A DNA stretch of 47,107 nt, taken from the NCBI RefSeq assembly GCF_000308715.1, contig NZ_BAGH01000198.1, positions 1-47,107 on the forward strand. Direction: 5' to 3'. This DNA is from Nocardia tenerifensis NBRC 101015 (lineage in GTDB: Bacteria; Actinomycetota; Actinomycetes; Mycobacteriales; Mycobacteriaceae). Shown piece after piece: positions 34,913-47,107 of the stretch. The position numbers and the translations under genes are program-made. Positions within the stretch are counted from its first letter, which is position 1. Each line of letters begins with the position of its first letter. The notes below the pieces were generated by a model, which made no database searches, had not been told where the DNA came from, and saw nothing but the letters and a program-made list of their open reading frames with translations.

Positions 34913-35956
34913 ATGTTCGACGGGGAATTTCGCCGCGGCACCGCGGGCGTTCGCGCGCTGATCGCGCTCGCCGAGGAACGCGGAGTATCCGGTGCCGACT
35001 GCCTCTCCGGCACGATGCTGACGCCGGGCGATATCGAATGCACGGCCGAGCAGGAATTGCTTGTGGTGCGCAATGTGGTCGAACGCCTCGGCGCCGAGCC
35101 CGGACTCGGCGCGGCGGCGGGCGGCCGGGCCGAGCTGCCACCGTCCGGGCCGTGGGGGCTGGCACTGCTCAGCAGCCGCACCCTGGGTGACGCGGTCGAT
35201 GTCGCGGCGCGTTATCTGGATCGCACGTCCATTTCCGGCCGCGTGATCGTCGAGGAAACAGCGAACACGACACGCGTGCGCTTCGATCGGTCGGAGTGCC
35301 CGCCGGATCTGCGAGCGTTTCTGGCCGAGCGAATACTGGCCGCCGTCAAGACAATCGGCGGCGAGATGTTCGAAACCGGAATTCCGCCCGCCCGAGTCGA
35401 ATTCCGGCACGCCCCGCCCGCGAACCTCGGCCGTTATCGCGAGATCTTCGGCATGGAGCCTATTTTCGGCGCCGAGACCGACGCCATGACGTTCGACCGC
35501 CGCGCGCTCGACCTTCCGGCGCCGAAGATTCGCGAACGTGCGCGCGGCGCGTGCGCGCAGTTCTGCCGCGAACTGGTGGATCGGCAGCACACCCGCTCCG
35601 GCGTCGCGGGGGCGGTGCGCAATCTGCTCGTCCGCAACCCCGGCGCCATCCCCGACCAGATCGCGGTCGCCAATGAACTGTTCATGAGCCCGCGCACCCT
35701 GTCGCGGAGGCTCAACGAGGAAGACGTCTCCTTCCGCGGACTGCTCGACGAGGTGCGGCAGCTGATGTCGGAGCAGTTGCTCGTCCACACCGCCCTGTCC
35801 ACCGAGCAGGTCGCCGCGCGCCTCGGCTATGCGGAGGCCGCGTCGTTCATTCGCGCGTTCCGGCGCTGGAAAGGGTGTCCGCCGCAGGAGTTTCGATTGC
35901 ACCGGGACCGGGCGGGCGCGCCACCGCGGGCCGCCGTCGCGGCGGGCGTCCACTAG
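34913..35956 (+). CDS. AraC family transcriptional regulator
   Basis: A 347-residue regulator with an AraC-ligand-binding-like N-terminal domain (GPWGLALLSSRTLGDAVDVAARYLDRTSISGRVIVEETANTTRVRF) and a C-terminal double HTH (IPDQIAVANELFMSPRTLSRRLNEEDVSFRGLLDEVRQLMSEQLL, then EQVAARLGYAEAASFIRAFRRWKGCPPQEF). This layout is found in OruR/ArgR-type actinobacterial regulators of virulence or catabolic genes. It is upstream of the MFS exporter with 72 bp between, so it may regulate it. Confidence 0.9.
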   Translation: MFDGEFRRGTAGVRALIALAEERGVSGADCLSGTMLTPGDIECTAEQELLVVRNVVERLGAEPGLGAAAGGRAELPPSGPWGLALLSSRTLGDAVDVAARYLDRTSISGRVIVEETANTTRVRFDRSECPPDLRAFLAERILAAVKTIGGEMFETGIPPARVEFRHAPPANLGRYREIFGMEPIFGAETDAMTFDRRALDLPAPKIRERARGACAQFCRELVDRQHTRSGVAGAVRNLLVRNPGAIPDQIAVANELFMSPRTLSRRLNEEDVSFRGLLDEVRQLMSEQLLVHTALSTEQVAARLGYAEAASFIRAFRRWKGCPPQEFRLHRDRAGAPPRAAVAAGVH

Positions 35957-35986
35957 CGCGTGCCCTGGAATCAGGCTCGCACGGTG

Positions 35987-36003
35987 TGTTGACAGTGCCC
36001 ACG
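35987..36003. promoter_or_regulatory. TetR-type site D upstream of the MFS gene
   Basis: TGTTGACAGTGCCCACG differs at two positions from site B (29667). It begins 42 bp before the MFS start. It may place the exporter under the TetR encoded at 29068, or the TTGACA may simply be a -35 box. Confidence 0.4.
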
Positions 36004-36028
36004 AGCGGGATGCTGGAAGTATGCTGAC

Positions 36029-37444
36029 ATGTCGATCAGCGCTCCCGCTGTGCCGAATATGCCGAGAACCAACCGGCAGGCCGCGGTGTTGGCCGTCTGC
36101 TGCGCCGCCACCGCGATGGCGAGCATGGACACCGCTGCGGTCACCGTCGCACTACCCGCGATCGGCCGAGGGCTGCACGGATCGATGTCAGGGGCGCAAT
36201 GGGTGGTCGTCGCCTACCCGCTGACCCTGGCCTGCCTGTTGACCCTGTCCAGTTCGCTCGCCGACCTGATCGGCCGCCGAGCCGTCTTCCAGATCGGCCT
36301 AACGATATTCGCCATGAGTTCGCTGGCGAGCAGTATCGCCCCTTCGATGGGCTGGCTGATCGCGTCGCGGGTCGCGCAGGCGGTCGGCGGGTCGATGCTC
36401 ACGCCGGTCGCGATGGCGATCATCTCGGCGGTCTTCACCGATCCGGGGCAGCGGGTCAGGGCGATCGGGGCGTGGAGCGGATCGATCGTTCTCGGCTTGG
36501 CGGCGGGCCCGCTGGTCGGCGGATTCCTGGTCGACGCGGTCGGGTGGCCGGCGGTGTTCTGGATCAACGCGCCGATCGCGGCCGTCGCGCTCCCGCTCAC
36601 CCGCCTGATCGTTCCCGAGTCGAGATCGAAGCGCCCGCCCGCGCTCGATCCGCTGGATCAGCTGCTGGTAAGCGGGGTGCTCGGCCTGCTGGTCTTCGCG
36701 ATAACCGAAGGGCCACACCGGGGTTGGGCCTCCCCGGTGACGATCGGCTGCCTCGCCGGATCAGTCACCTGCCTCGCCGCGCTGCTGAGATACGCGCCGC
36801 GCCACCCACATCCGCTGATCGACCCGCGCCTGTTCCGGTCCGCCCCCTTCACCGGCGCGTTCGTGATCGCGATCCTCACCTCCGCCGCCATGGGCGGCTT
36901 CCTGTTCCTGAATACGTTCTACCTTCAAGAGATTCGGCAAGACTCGCCACTGGCGACCGGTCTCGCACTGACCCCCATGGCGCTCGCCATGCTCCTGTTC
37001 GGACCGATGTCGCGCAGGCTGATCGCCCGCCGAGGCGCCCGCCGCACGCTGACCGCTGGCGCCGTCCTCGCGACCACAGCAGCCGCAACCCTGACGGCCA
37101 CCTTCAACGCAAACCCCTTGCCTCTCACCGTCTACGCCATATTCGGCGCGGGCCTCGGCCTCCTCCACACGCCGCTGACGGCAACCGCGACGGCGGGCCT
37201 GCCACCTCCGCAAGCAGCCGAGGCCGCGAGCCTGGTAGCCATGTCGCGCCAAATCGGCCAGACACTCGGCATCGCACTGATCGGCTCCATGATCGCGGCC
37301 CAGCCAGACGCCCTGACCTCATCCACGACCTTCCACCCACCCGCCCACCTGAGCTGGCTCACCATCACCACCCTGTGCGCCGCCACCTTGCTCATCACCC
37401 GAATAAGCACCGCCCCCAAACGAATCAACACCGTCCCCGACTGA
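36029..37444 (+). CDS. MFS drug exporter, DHA2 (14-TMS) family
   Basis: A 471-residue polytopic protein of the DHA2 family. Motif A lies in SLADLIGRRAVFQIGLTIFAMSS, motif C (antiporter) in GSIVLGLAAGPLVGGFLVDAVGWPAVFWINAPIA, and about 14 hydrophobic segments follow. Likely a proton-drug antiporter in the inner membrane. Its last ~70 codons have two decayed copies downstream (37616-37728, 37820-38020). Confidence 0.9.
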   Translation: MSISAPAVPNMPRTNRQAAVLAVCCAATAMASMDTAAVTVALPAIGRGLHGSMSGAQWVVVAYPLTLACLLTLSSSLADLIGRRAVFQIGLTIFAMSSLASSIAPSMGWLIASRVAQAVGGSMLTPVAMAIISAVFTDPGQRVRAIGAWSGSIVLGLAAGPLVGGFLVDAVGWPAVFWINAPIAAVALPLTRLIVPESRSKRPPALDPLDQLLVSGVLGLLVFAITEGPHRGWASPVTIGCLAGSVTCLAALLRYAPRHPHPLIDPRLFRSAPFTGAFVIAILTSAAMGGFLFLNTFYLQEIRQDSPLATGLALTPMALAMLLFGPMSRRLIARRGARRTLTAGAVLATTAAATLTATFNANPLPLTVYAIFGAGLGLLHTPLTATATAGLPPPQAAEAASLVAMSRQIGQTLGIALIGSMIAAQPDALTSSTTFHPPAHLSWLTITTLCAATLLITRISTAPKRINTVPD

Positions 37445-37615
37445 TTCCGCCCCGCCTTATGCTGATTCAGCACCGAGCCGGGGTGATCGGGCATCGCCAC
37501 TGGATGATTCGGCGTCGCTCTTTGTGATTCGGCGTCGCCCTGGGTGACCAGGCAGTCCCCGAGGGATTCAGGACCGCCCGTTGGAGATTCGCGTCGCGCC
37601 CAGCTGATTCGGTGG

Positions 37616-37728
37616 TGGGCCTGCCGCTCGAGGACGCAGCCGCGGCGGCGAGCCTGACAGCTATGTCGCGCCGGATCGGCCAGCGGCTCACCGTAGCCAG
37701 TCATCGGCTCCAATGATCGCCGGCCCCA
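37616..37728 (+). pseudogene. Decayed copy 1 of the MFS 3' end
   Basis: Corresponds to about 37193-37310 of the exporter gene (the GLPPPQAAEAASLVAMSRQI region), with substitutions and small deletions: GGCCTGCC, GCAGCCG, GCGAGCCTG and ATGTCGCGCC are shared. No open frame persists. Confidence 0.7.
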
Positions 37729-37819
37729 GGCAAAACCGCCCATCACTAGGTGGGTAAGCACGGCCCGTTGGTGATTCGGCCCGCGCCCGGCTGATTCGGC
37801 ACGGTGCCAGGTGTTCGAT

Positions 37820-38020
37820 CCTGCCGCGGACGCAGCCGCGGGCGGCGAGCCTGATAGCTATGTCGCGCGAGATCAGCCGGGCGTTCGGCATAGCGGTCAT
37901 CGGCTCCATGAGCACCGGCCCGCCGGATGCCCTGACCTGGGCCGCACTCTGTCGGCTGGCCCACGGCCCAGTTGGCTGACTATCGCCGTCCTGTGCGCCG
38001 CCTTGCTCGTCACCCAATCA
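37820..38020 (+). pseudogene. Decayed copy 2 of the MFS 3' end
   Basis: Corresponds to about 37205-37400 of the exporter (GCGAGCCTG, ATGTCGCGC, ATCGGCTCCATGA, GACGCCCTGACC, CTGTGCGCCGCC are shared in order), with indels that destroy the frame. It extends further toward the gene end than copy 1. Confidence 0.75.
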
Positions 38021-38449
38021 ACCCCGCGTGCCGGCGAATTAGCACCTCCGCCGAGAGATTCGGCACCGCGCCAGGTTATTCGGCGTCGCTCCTGGGTAGT
38101 TCGACACCGGCTCTAGCTGTTTCAGCACTGCCCTCGGCTGTTTCAGCACTGCCCTCGGCTGTTTCCGCACTGCCCTCGGGTGATTCAGCACCGCCCTGGG
38201 TGGTTGGCATCGGCCTTGTTTGAATCGGCACGGCCCTCGGCCGAATCGGCACGGCCCTCGGCCGAATCGGCACAGCGCCGGGGTGCTCGGGCATCGCCTC
38301 CGAGCGATCCGCACGGTCCTTAGGGCCGTTCGCCCGCGCCTTCTGGCACTGCCATTGTCCACCACCTGGGCAATCGGTCGGCACACCGAATCCTCCTCCC
38401 GTACTATCGCGATCGGATACACCGGCCGGGGAGATGTAAGGAGGACGGT

Positions 38450-39709
38450 GTGGGACCTCGCATCCGCAACGGGACCCTGTGGTTGCGACGCTTCGCCGGA
38501 ACGACGCCGGGGGTGATCGCGGCGTTCGCCGTCGTCTCCGTCGTGCTGTGCCTGCTCGCCGGTTTCACGTGCGCGAACCAGATGAGCGGTAAGAGCGCGC
38601 GCCGCGACGTCGCGCTCGAGCGCACCGAGCCGCTCGCGTTCGCCGCGCAGCGGCTGTACGTGGCGCTCTCGGCCGCCGACGCCTCGGCCGCCACCGCGTT
38701 CCTGTCGACCGGCATCGAGGCCCCCGAGCTGCGGCATCGCTATCAGCAGTCGCTCGCCGACGCGGCCGTCGCGCTCGCGGAGGCGACCGCGGGGGTGTCG
38801 GACGAGCAGACCAGGCAGATCGTGGCCCGGATCGCCGCGGACCTGCCCGCCTACACCGGCCTCATCGAGACCGCGCGCGCGAACAACAGGCAGGGCTACC
38901 CGGTGGGCTCGTCCTACCTCAGCGCGGCGTCGGAGGTGATGCAGAAGTCGTTGCTGCCCAACGCCGAACGGCTCACCGCCGACAGGTTCGCCGCGGTCCG
39001 CGAGGACCAGCGGGCCGTCGCCGCGCTGCCCGCGCTGAGCATCGCGCTGATCGTGCTCGTGCTGCTCGTCTGCGCGGCGGGCTCGTGGATCCTGTTGCGG
39101 CGCACCAATCGGCTGGCCAACGCGGGCGTCCTGGCCGCGGCGGGCGCGGCCGTGCTCGCGCTGCTGTGGGTGGTCACCGCGACGAGCGTCGCGGCGAACG
39201 CCATGGACACCGGCGCGTCCGGCGCGAGCAACCGTTTCGAGTCCCTGGCGAAGGCGCGCATCGCGGCTCAGCAGGCCCGCACCGACGAGACCCTGCAGCT
39301 GATCACCCGCGGCGATATCGCGGCGGGCGAGGACAGCTACAACCGGCACGCCGCCGAACTGCGCGAGCGCCTCGGCGCCGTCGTCGGCCCGGAATCGGCC
39401 GCCGCACAGGAACTCTCCCGGTGGACCGACGGCCACCGCGCCCAGATCGAGGCCTATCAGGCGGCCGACTATCGGGCGGCGCTCGCGCAGGCGATAGGCG
39501 CGCAGCCCGACTCCTCGGCCTCCCGGTTCACCGCGCTGGACCGCTCGCTCAACGACAACATCACCCAGGCCCGGCTCGATCTGCGCGGCGGGCTGCGGAC
39601 CGCGGGCAACGCGCTGATCCTCAGCCCGTTCGGCACGCTCGTGCTGCTGGTGCTCGCCGCGGCCGCCGTGGTGGTCGGCGTGTGGCCCCGGCTGAAGGAG
39701 TTCCTGTGA
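38450..39709 (+). CDS. glnX: GlnX-like membrane protein of the PknG operon
   Basis: A 419-residue protein with four hydrophobic helices: near residues 22-44, 197-217, 224-246 and 393-412. Two extracytoplasmic helical regions separate them (ALERTEPLAFAAQRLYVALSAADASAATAF; SYNRHAAELRERLGAVVG). This matches the mycobacterial protein encoded next to glnH and pknG, which relays GlnH ligand binding to PknG. GTG at 38450 has TAAGGAGGA 6 nt upstream. A TACTAT -10-like box lies at 38402-38407. First gene of the operon. Confidence 0.85.
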   Translation: MGPRIRNGTLWLRRFAGTTPGVIAAFAVVSVVLCLLAGFTCANQMSGKSARRDVALERTEPLAFAAQRLYVALSAADASAATAFLSTGIEAPELRHRYQQSLADAAVALAEATAGVSDEQTRQIVARIAADLPAYTGLIETARANNRQGYPVGSSYLSAASEVMQKSLLPNAERLTADRFAAVREDQRAVAALPALSIALIVLVLLVCAAGSWILLRRTNRLANAGVLAAAGAAVLALLWVVTATSVAANAMDTGASGASNRFESLAKARIAAQQARTDETLQLITRGDIAAGEDSYNRHAAELRERLGAVVGPESAAAQELSRWTDGHRAQIEAYQAADYRAALAQAIGAQPDSSASRFTALDRSLNDNITQARLDLRGGLRTAGNALILSPFGTLVLLVLAAAAVVVGVWPRLKEFL

Positions 39710-40667
39710 GGACACATCCGCTGCTCGCCGCGCTGGTCGTCGGCGCGAGCGTGCTGATGACGGGGTGCGGCTCGGGCGAGCTGCCCGCGTCGAGCACCTT
39801 GGACGCGGTGGACCCGCAGCCCGCGGGCGCGGCGGAGATCACCGCGGCCCCGCAGGCCGAGGGCGGCTGCGACACCGAGGCGACCCTGCGGCCCGGCCCG
39901 CTGCCGAGAGCCGGTGCGATGCCGCCGAACTCGCCGATGGCGGCGATCGTGGCGAATAAGCGGCTGCGCGTCGGCGTCGATCAGAACACCTACCTGTTCG
40001 GCTTCCGCGATCCGGCCACCGGCCGCCTCGAGGGCTTCGACATCGACATCGCGCGCGAGATCGCCAGGGCGCTTTTCGGCGATCCGGACAAGATCGAGCT
40101 GCGCTCGGTGACGGCCGCCGAGCGCATCCCCGCGCTGCGCGACAAGCAGGTCGACATGATCGTGCGGACGTTCTCCGCGACCTGTGAGCGCCGCCGGGAG
40201 GTCGACTTCTCGGCGGTGTATTACCGTGCGGCGCAACGCATTCTGTCCCCGCGCGCGTCCGGCATCGCCTCGGCGCGAGACCTGGCGGGCAAGCGGGTGT
40301 GCGTGGCGCGCGGCACCACCGCCGCCGCGCCGCTGTTCGCGCTGCCCGAACGTCCCGTGGTGCTCGGCGTGACCAACTGGACCGACTGTCTGGTCGCGCT
40401 GCAATCGGGTCAGGTGGACGCGATCAGCGGCGACGAGCCGATCCTGTCCGGCCTGGTCGCCCAGGATCACAATCTCGAGGTGGTCGGCGACCCCGTCGGC
40501 ACCGGCGGCTACGCGGTCGGCATGCCCAAGGGCAGCGACGAACTGGTCCGATTCGTGAATGGCGTGCTCGAGCGGATGCGCGCCGACGGCACCTGGCGGC
40601 GGATCTCCTCGGCCCGCCTCGGCGCACTCGGCCAGGCGCAGGACCCGCCAGAGCCACGGTATGTGGG

Positions 40668-40671
<4 letters not shown>
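39706..40671 (+). CDS. glnH: Amino-acid-binding lipoprotein GlnH
   Basis: A 321-residue solute-binding lipoprotein. The signal peptide ends in the lipobox VLMTGC, with the lipid cysteine at residue 21. The type-3 binding domain is visible in KRLRVGVDQNTYLFGFRDPATGRLEGFDIDIAREIARALFG and FVNGVLERMRADGTWRRI. In mycobacteria GlnH binds aspartate/glutamate and signals through GlnX to PknG. GTG at 39706 overlaps the glnX stop by four bases. Confidence 0.93.
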
Positions 40672-45302
<4,631 letters not shown>

Positions 45303-45306
<4 letters not shown>

Positions 45307-46589
45307 ATTCCGTTGCAGGCAATGGCATCTCGGTCGCCGTAGATCAGAACGAGTACCTGGCCGATGGCGTCGGCACCGTCGACGCGGTGGTGACCGTCGA
45401 GACAGGCGCCGATCTGGTGGTGGCCGCGCCGCCGCGGGAACGGCTGGAGATCCTCATCCTCGACTGCTCGGGGTCGATGGCCACCGGGCGCAAGTTTCCC
45501 GGCGCGCGCCAGGCCGCGCTGGCCGCGCTCGACGTGATGGCCGACGGCACCAAGTTCGCCATCGTCGAAGGCACCGCCATGGCGCGGCTGGCCTTTCCGT
45601 CGAATGTGCCGTCCCTGCCCGCGAATCGGGAGTCGCGCGCGGCCGCGCGGCGCGCGCTGGACAAGCTCTCGCCCGGCGGCGGCACGGCGATGGGCACCTG
45701 GCTCGGCCTGACCAGGCAGCTGGCCAAGAAGCACCCCGACGCCATGGTGCACGCCATCCTGCTCACCGACGGCAAGAACGAGCACGAGGAGCCCGCCGCG
45801 CTCGCCGCGGAGATCAAGCAGTCCGAGGGCGTGTTCACCTGCGACTGCCGCGGCGTCGGAACCGATTGGCGGGTAGACGAATTGCGCACCATCGCCACCG
45901 CCCTGCACGGCACCGTCGACATCGTCGCCGACCCGGCCAAGCTGGCCGCCGACTTCGCCGCCATGATGCAGGGCTCGATGGCGAAGGCGATTCCCGAACT
46001 GACACTGCGGGTCTGGACGCCCGCGGGGGCGAAGGTGCGCTTCGTCAAGCAGGTCGCGCCCACCATCACCGACCTCACCGCGCGCCGGGTGGAGACCGGG
46101 GCGCAGGTGGGGGAGTATCCGCTCGGGGCGTGGGGCGCGGAGGACCGCGACTACCACGTGCAGGTCGAGGTGGAGCCGGCCGCGCCGGGCCGAGAGAAAC
46201 TGGCCGCGCGGGTGAGCGTGGTCAGCGGCGAGGAGGTGCTCGGGCAGGGCTTGGTGAAAGCGGTGTGGACCAACGACTCCGAGCTCTCGGCCCGAATCAG
46301 CAGGCGCGTAGCGCATTACACCGGTCAGGCGGAGCTGGCACAGGCCGTGCAGGAGGGGCTGGCCGCGCGCAAGAGCGGCGACACCGACACCGCCACGGCC
46401 AAACTGCGGCGCGCGGTCCAGCTCGCCGCCGAGTCGGGCAACGAGAGCACCGCGAAGCTGCTGCGCGGCGTGGTCGAGGTGGACGAGCACAACGGCACGG
46501 TCCGGCTGCGCGCCAGCGTCGCCGCCGCCGACGAGATGGCCCTCGACGCCCGCTCGACCAAGACGGCAAGGGTACGAAAGGAGGGATAG
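45303..46589 (+). CDS. VWA-domain protein
   Basis: A 428-residue protein with a von Willebrand A domain. The MIDAS motif is ILDCSGSM (D54-x-S56-x-S58); the threonine is in GGGTAMGTW and the aspartate in LLTDGKNEHEEP. After about residue 240 comes a beta-rich region (LTLRVWTPAGAKVRFVKQVAPTITDL) and a helical tail (LAQAVQEGLAARKSGDTDTATAKLRRAVQLAAESGNE). No signal peptide, so cytosolic. GTG at 45303 overlaps the phosphatase stop. Confidence 0.92.
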
Positions 46590-47107
46590 TGGCCGTTACC
46601 TGTCCCGACGGGCACACGTCGACCGCCACCGACTACTGCGACGTGTGCGGCACGCCGATCAGCACGACCGAGCCGCCGACCGCGGAGTCGGCCCCGCCGT
46701 GCCCATCCTGCGGCGCGCCGATCAGCGGCCGCTTCTGCGAAGTGTGCGGGCACGATTCAGCGTTACCCGCCCCGGCCGTCCGCCCCGATCTGCTGATGAC
46801 GGAAGCCGTGGCGGCCGCGTCCGGCACGCCTGTCACGTCCGGCACGTCCGTGGTGCCCGGCGCGCCTGTCGAGCCTGGTACGCCTTTCGCACCTGGCATG
46901 CCCGGTACACCCGTTGCGCCTGGCACGTCCGCCGCGCCTGGCACGCCGGGCATTTCTGGCACACCGAGCACGTCTGGCACAACGGGCACGTCCGTCGCGC
47001 CGGGCATTTCTGGCACACCGGGCACAGCGGCCACGTCCGCCGCACCGGGCATACGGGGCACGTCTGCCGCGCCTGGCACGTCTGCCGCGCCTGGCACGTC
47101 TGCCGCG
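46589..47107 (+). CDS. Zinc-ribbon protein with collagen-like GT/P repeats (C-terminus off window)
   Basis: 173 residues are visible. GTG at 46589 overlaps the VWA stop (TAGTG) and has AAGGAGGG 5 nt upstream. Two zinc ribbons (Cys5/His9/Cys17/Cys20 and Cys 38/41/50/53) are followed from about residue 77 by a low-complexity run of (A/S)-P-G-T-(S/P) units. The C-terminal domain is outside the window; in related clusters an FHA domain would be expected, as in GarA, but I cannot see it here. Confidence 0.85.
   Translation, partial: MAVTCPDGHTSTATDYCDVCGTPISTTEPPTAESAPPCPSCGAPISGRFCEVCGHDSALPAPAVRPDLLMTEAVAAASGTPVTSGTSVVPGAPVEPGTPFAPGMPGTPVAPGTSAAPGTPGISGTPSTSGTTGTSVAPGISGTPGTAATSAAPGIRGTSAAPGTSAAPGTSAA
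46815..47107 (+). repeat. Short coding repeats in the zinc-ribbon gene
   Basis: Units such as GCGCCTGGCACGTCTGCC recur to the window edge, coding GTS/GTP/APG triplets. The last three 18-bp units (from about 47055) are nearly identical, so the array is probably recent and unstable. Confidence 0.8.

Larger units (their letters stand above)
37445..38330. repeat. Degenerate ~21-bp repeats interleaved with decayed MFS 3' copies
   Basis: TGATTCGGCACCGCCCTCGG-like units recur from 37445. The cleanest runs are 38115-38180 (GCTGTTTCAGCACTGCCCTCG, three units) and 38221-38275 (GAATCGGCACGGCCCTCGGCC). Two blocks resembling the MFS end interrupt the array. Long minus-strand frames through it are by-products of the repeat. 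Confidence 0.8.

Noticed and set aside
37445..38330. CRISPR-like array or coding sequence in the 21-bp repeats
   Set aside because: Units are contiguous and lack spacers; frames through them have no domain and are interrupted by decayed MFS copies.

Overview
The window is high-GC actinobacterial DNA, most likely from a mycolic-acid bacterium of the Nocardia type. The clearest pointers are a glnX-glnH-pknG locus like that of mycobacteria, an EthA-like Baeyer-Villiger monooxygenase, a single-chain acyl-CoA carboxylase, many TetR regulators and frequent GTG starts. The genus is an inference from gene content, not from a marker gene. I found no rRNA, tRNA or CRISPR array.

Left part (1-9.3 kb): a partial Lrp/AsnC regulator diverges from a VOC-domain protein. 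An SnoaL-like protein and an APC permease follow. Next is a complete minus-strand sulfonate operon, ssuC-ssuB-ssuA-ssuD. Its SsuB carries an unusual octapeptide-repeat N-terminus, and a small ORF lies in the leader. An EthA-like monooxygenase diverges from it and ends at the first of three copies of a 58-bp palindrome.

Middle-left (9.7-21.5 kb): a dual-HTH MerR regulator diverges from an erythromycin esterase-like gene. A small PH-like protein, a tatC relic, a single-chain biotin-dependent acyl-CoA carboxylase and a serine hydrolase follow. A 0.9-kb gene-free stretch holds a 9-bp tandem array and degenerate ~200-bp repeats. Then come an ECF42-type sigma factor with its DGPF/YCII partner, and an alpha/beta hydrolase diverging from an HxlR regulator.

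Middle-right (21.5-38.4 kb) is accessory DNA with many broken genes: saccharopine dehydrogenase-like, CocE, LysR, KBL, GNAT, acetoacetate decarboxylase-like and IS30 fragments. Intact regulator/enzyme pairs stand among them: several TetR genes with visible palindromic operators, NAD(P)-binding proteins, a DJ-1/PfpI protein, a pentapeptide-repeat protein, a fructosamine kinase-like protein, an AraC regulator and a DHA2-type MFS exporter. The MFS gene is followed by two decayed copies of its own 3' end embedded in ~21-bp repeats.

Right part (38.4-47.1 kb): a tightly overlapping six-gene signalling operon. It encodes GlnX (membrane), GlnH (amino-acid-binding lipoprotein), a helical protein I do not recognise, a PknG kinase with two extra zinc ribbons, a PP2C phosphatase with two zinc ribbons and a VWA protein. 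The start of a protein with two zinc ribbons and a repeat linker runs off the right edge. Kinase, phosphatase and a probable effector share zinc ribbons and are translationally coupled, which suggests an expanded PknG signalling complex. This is the most interesting system in the window.
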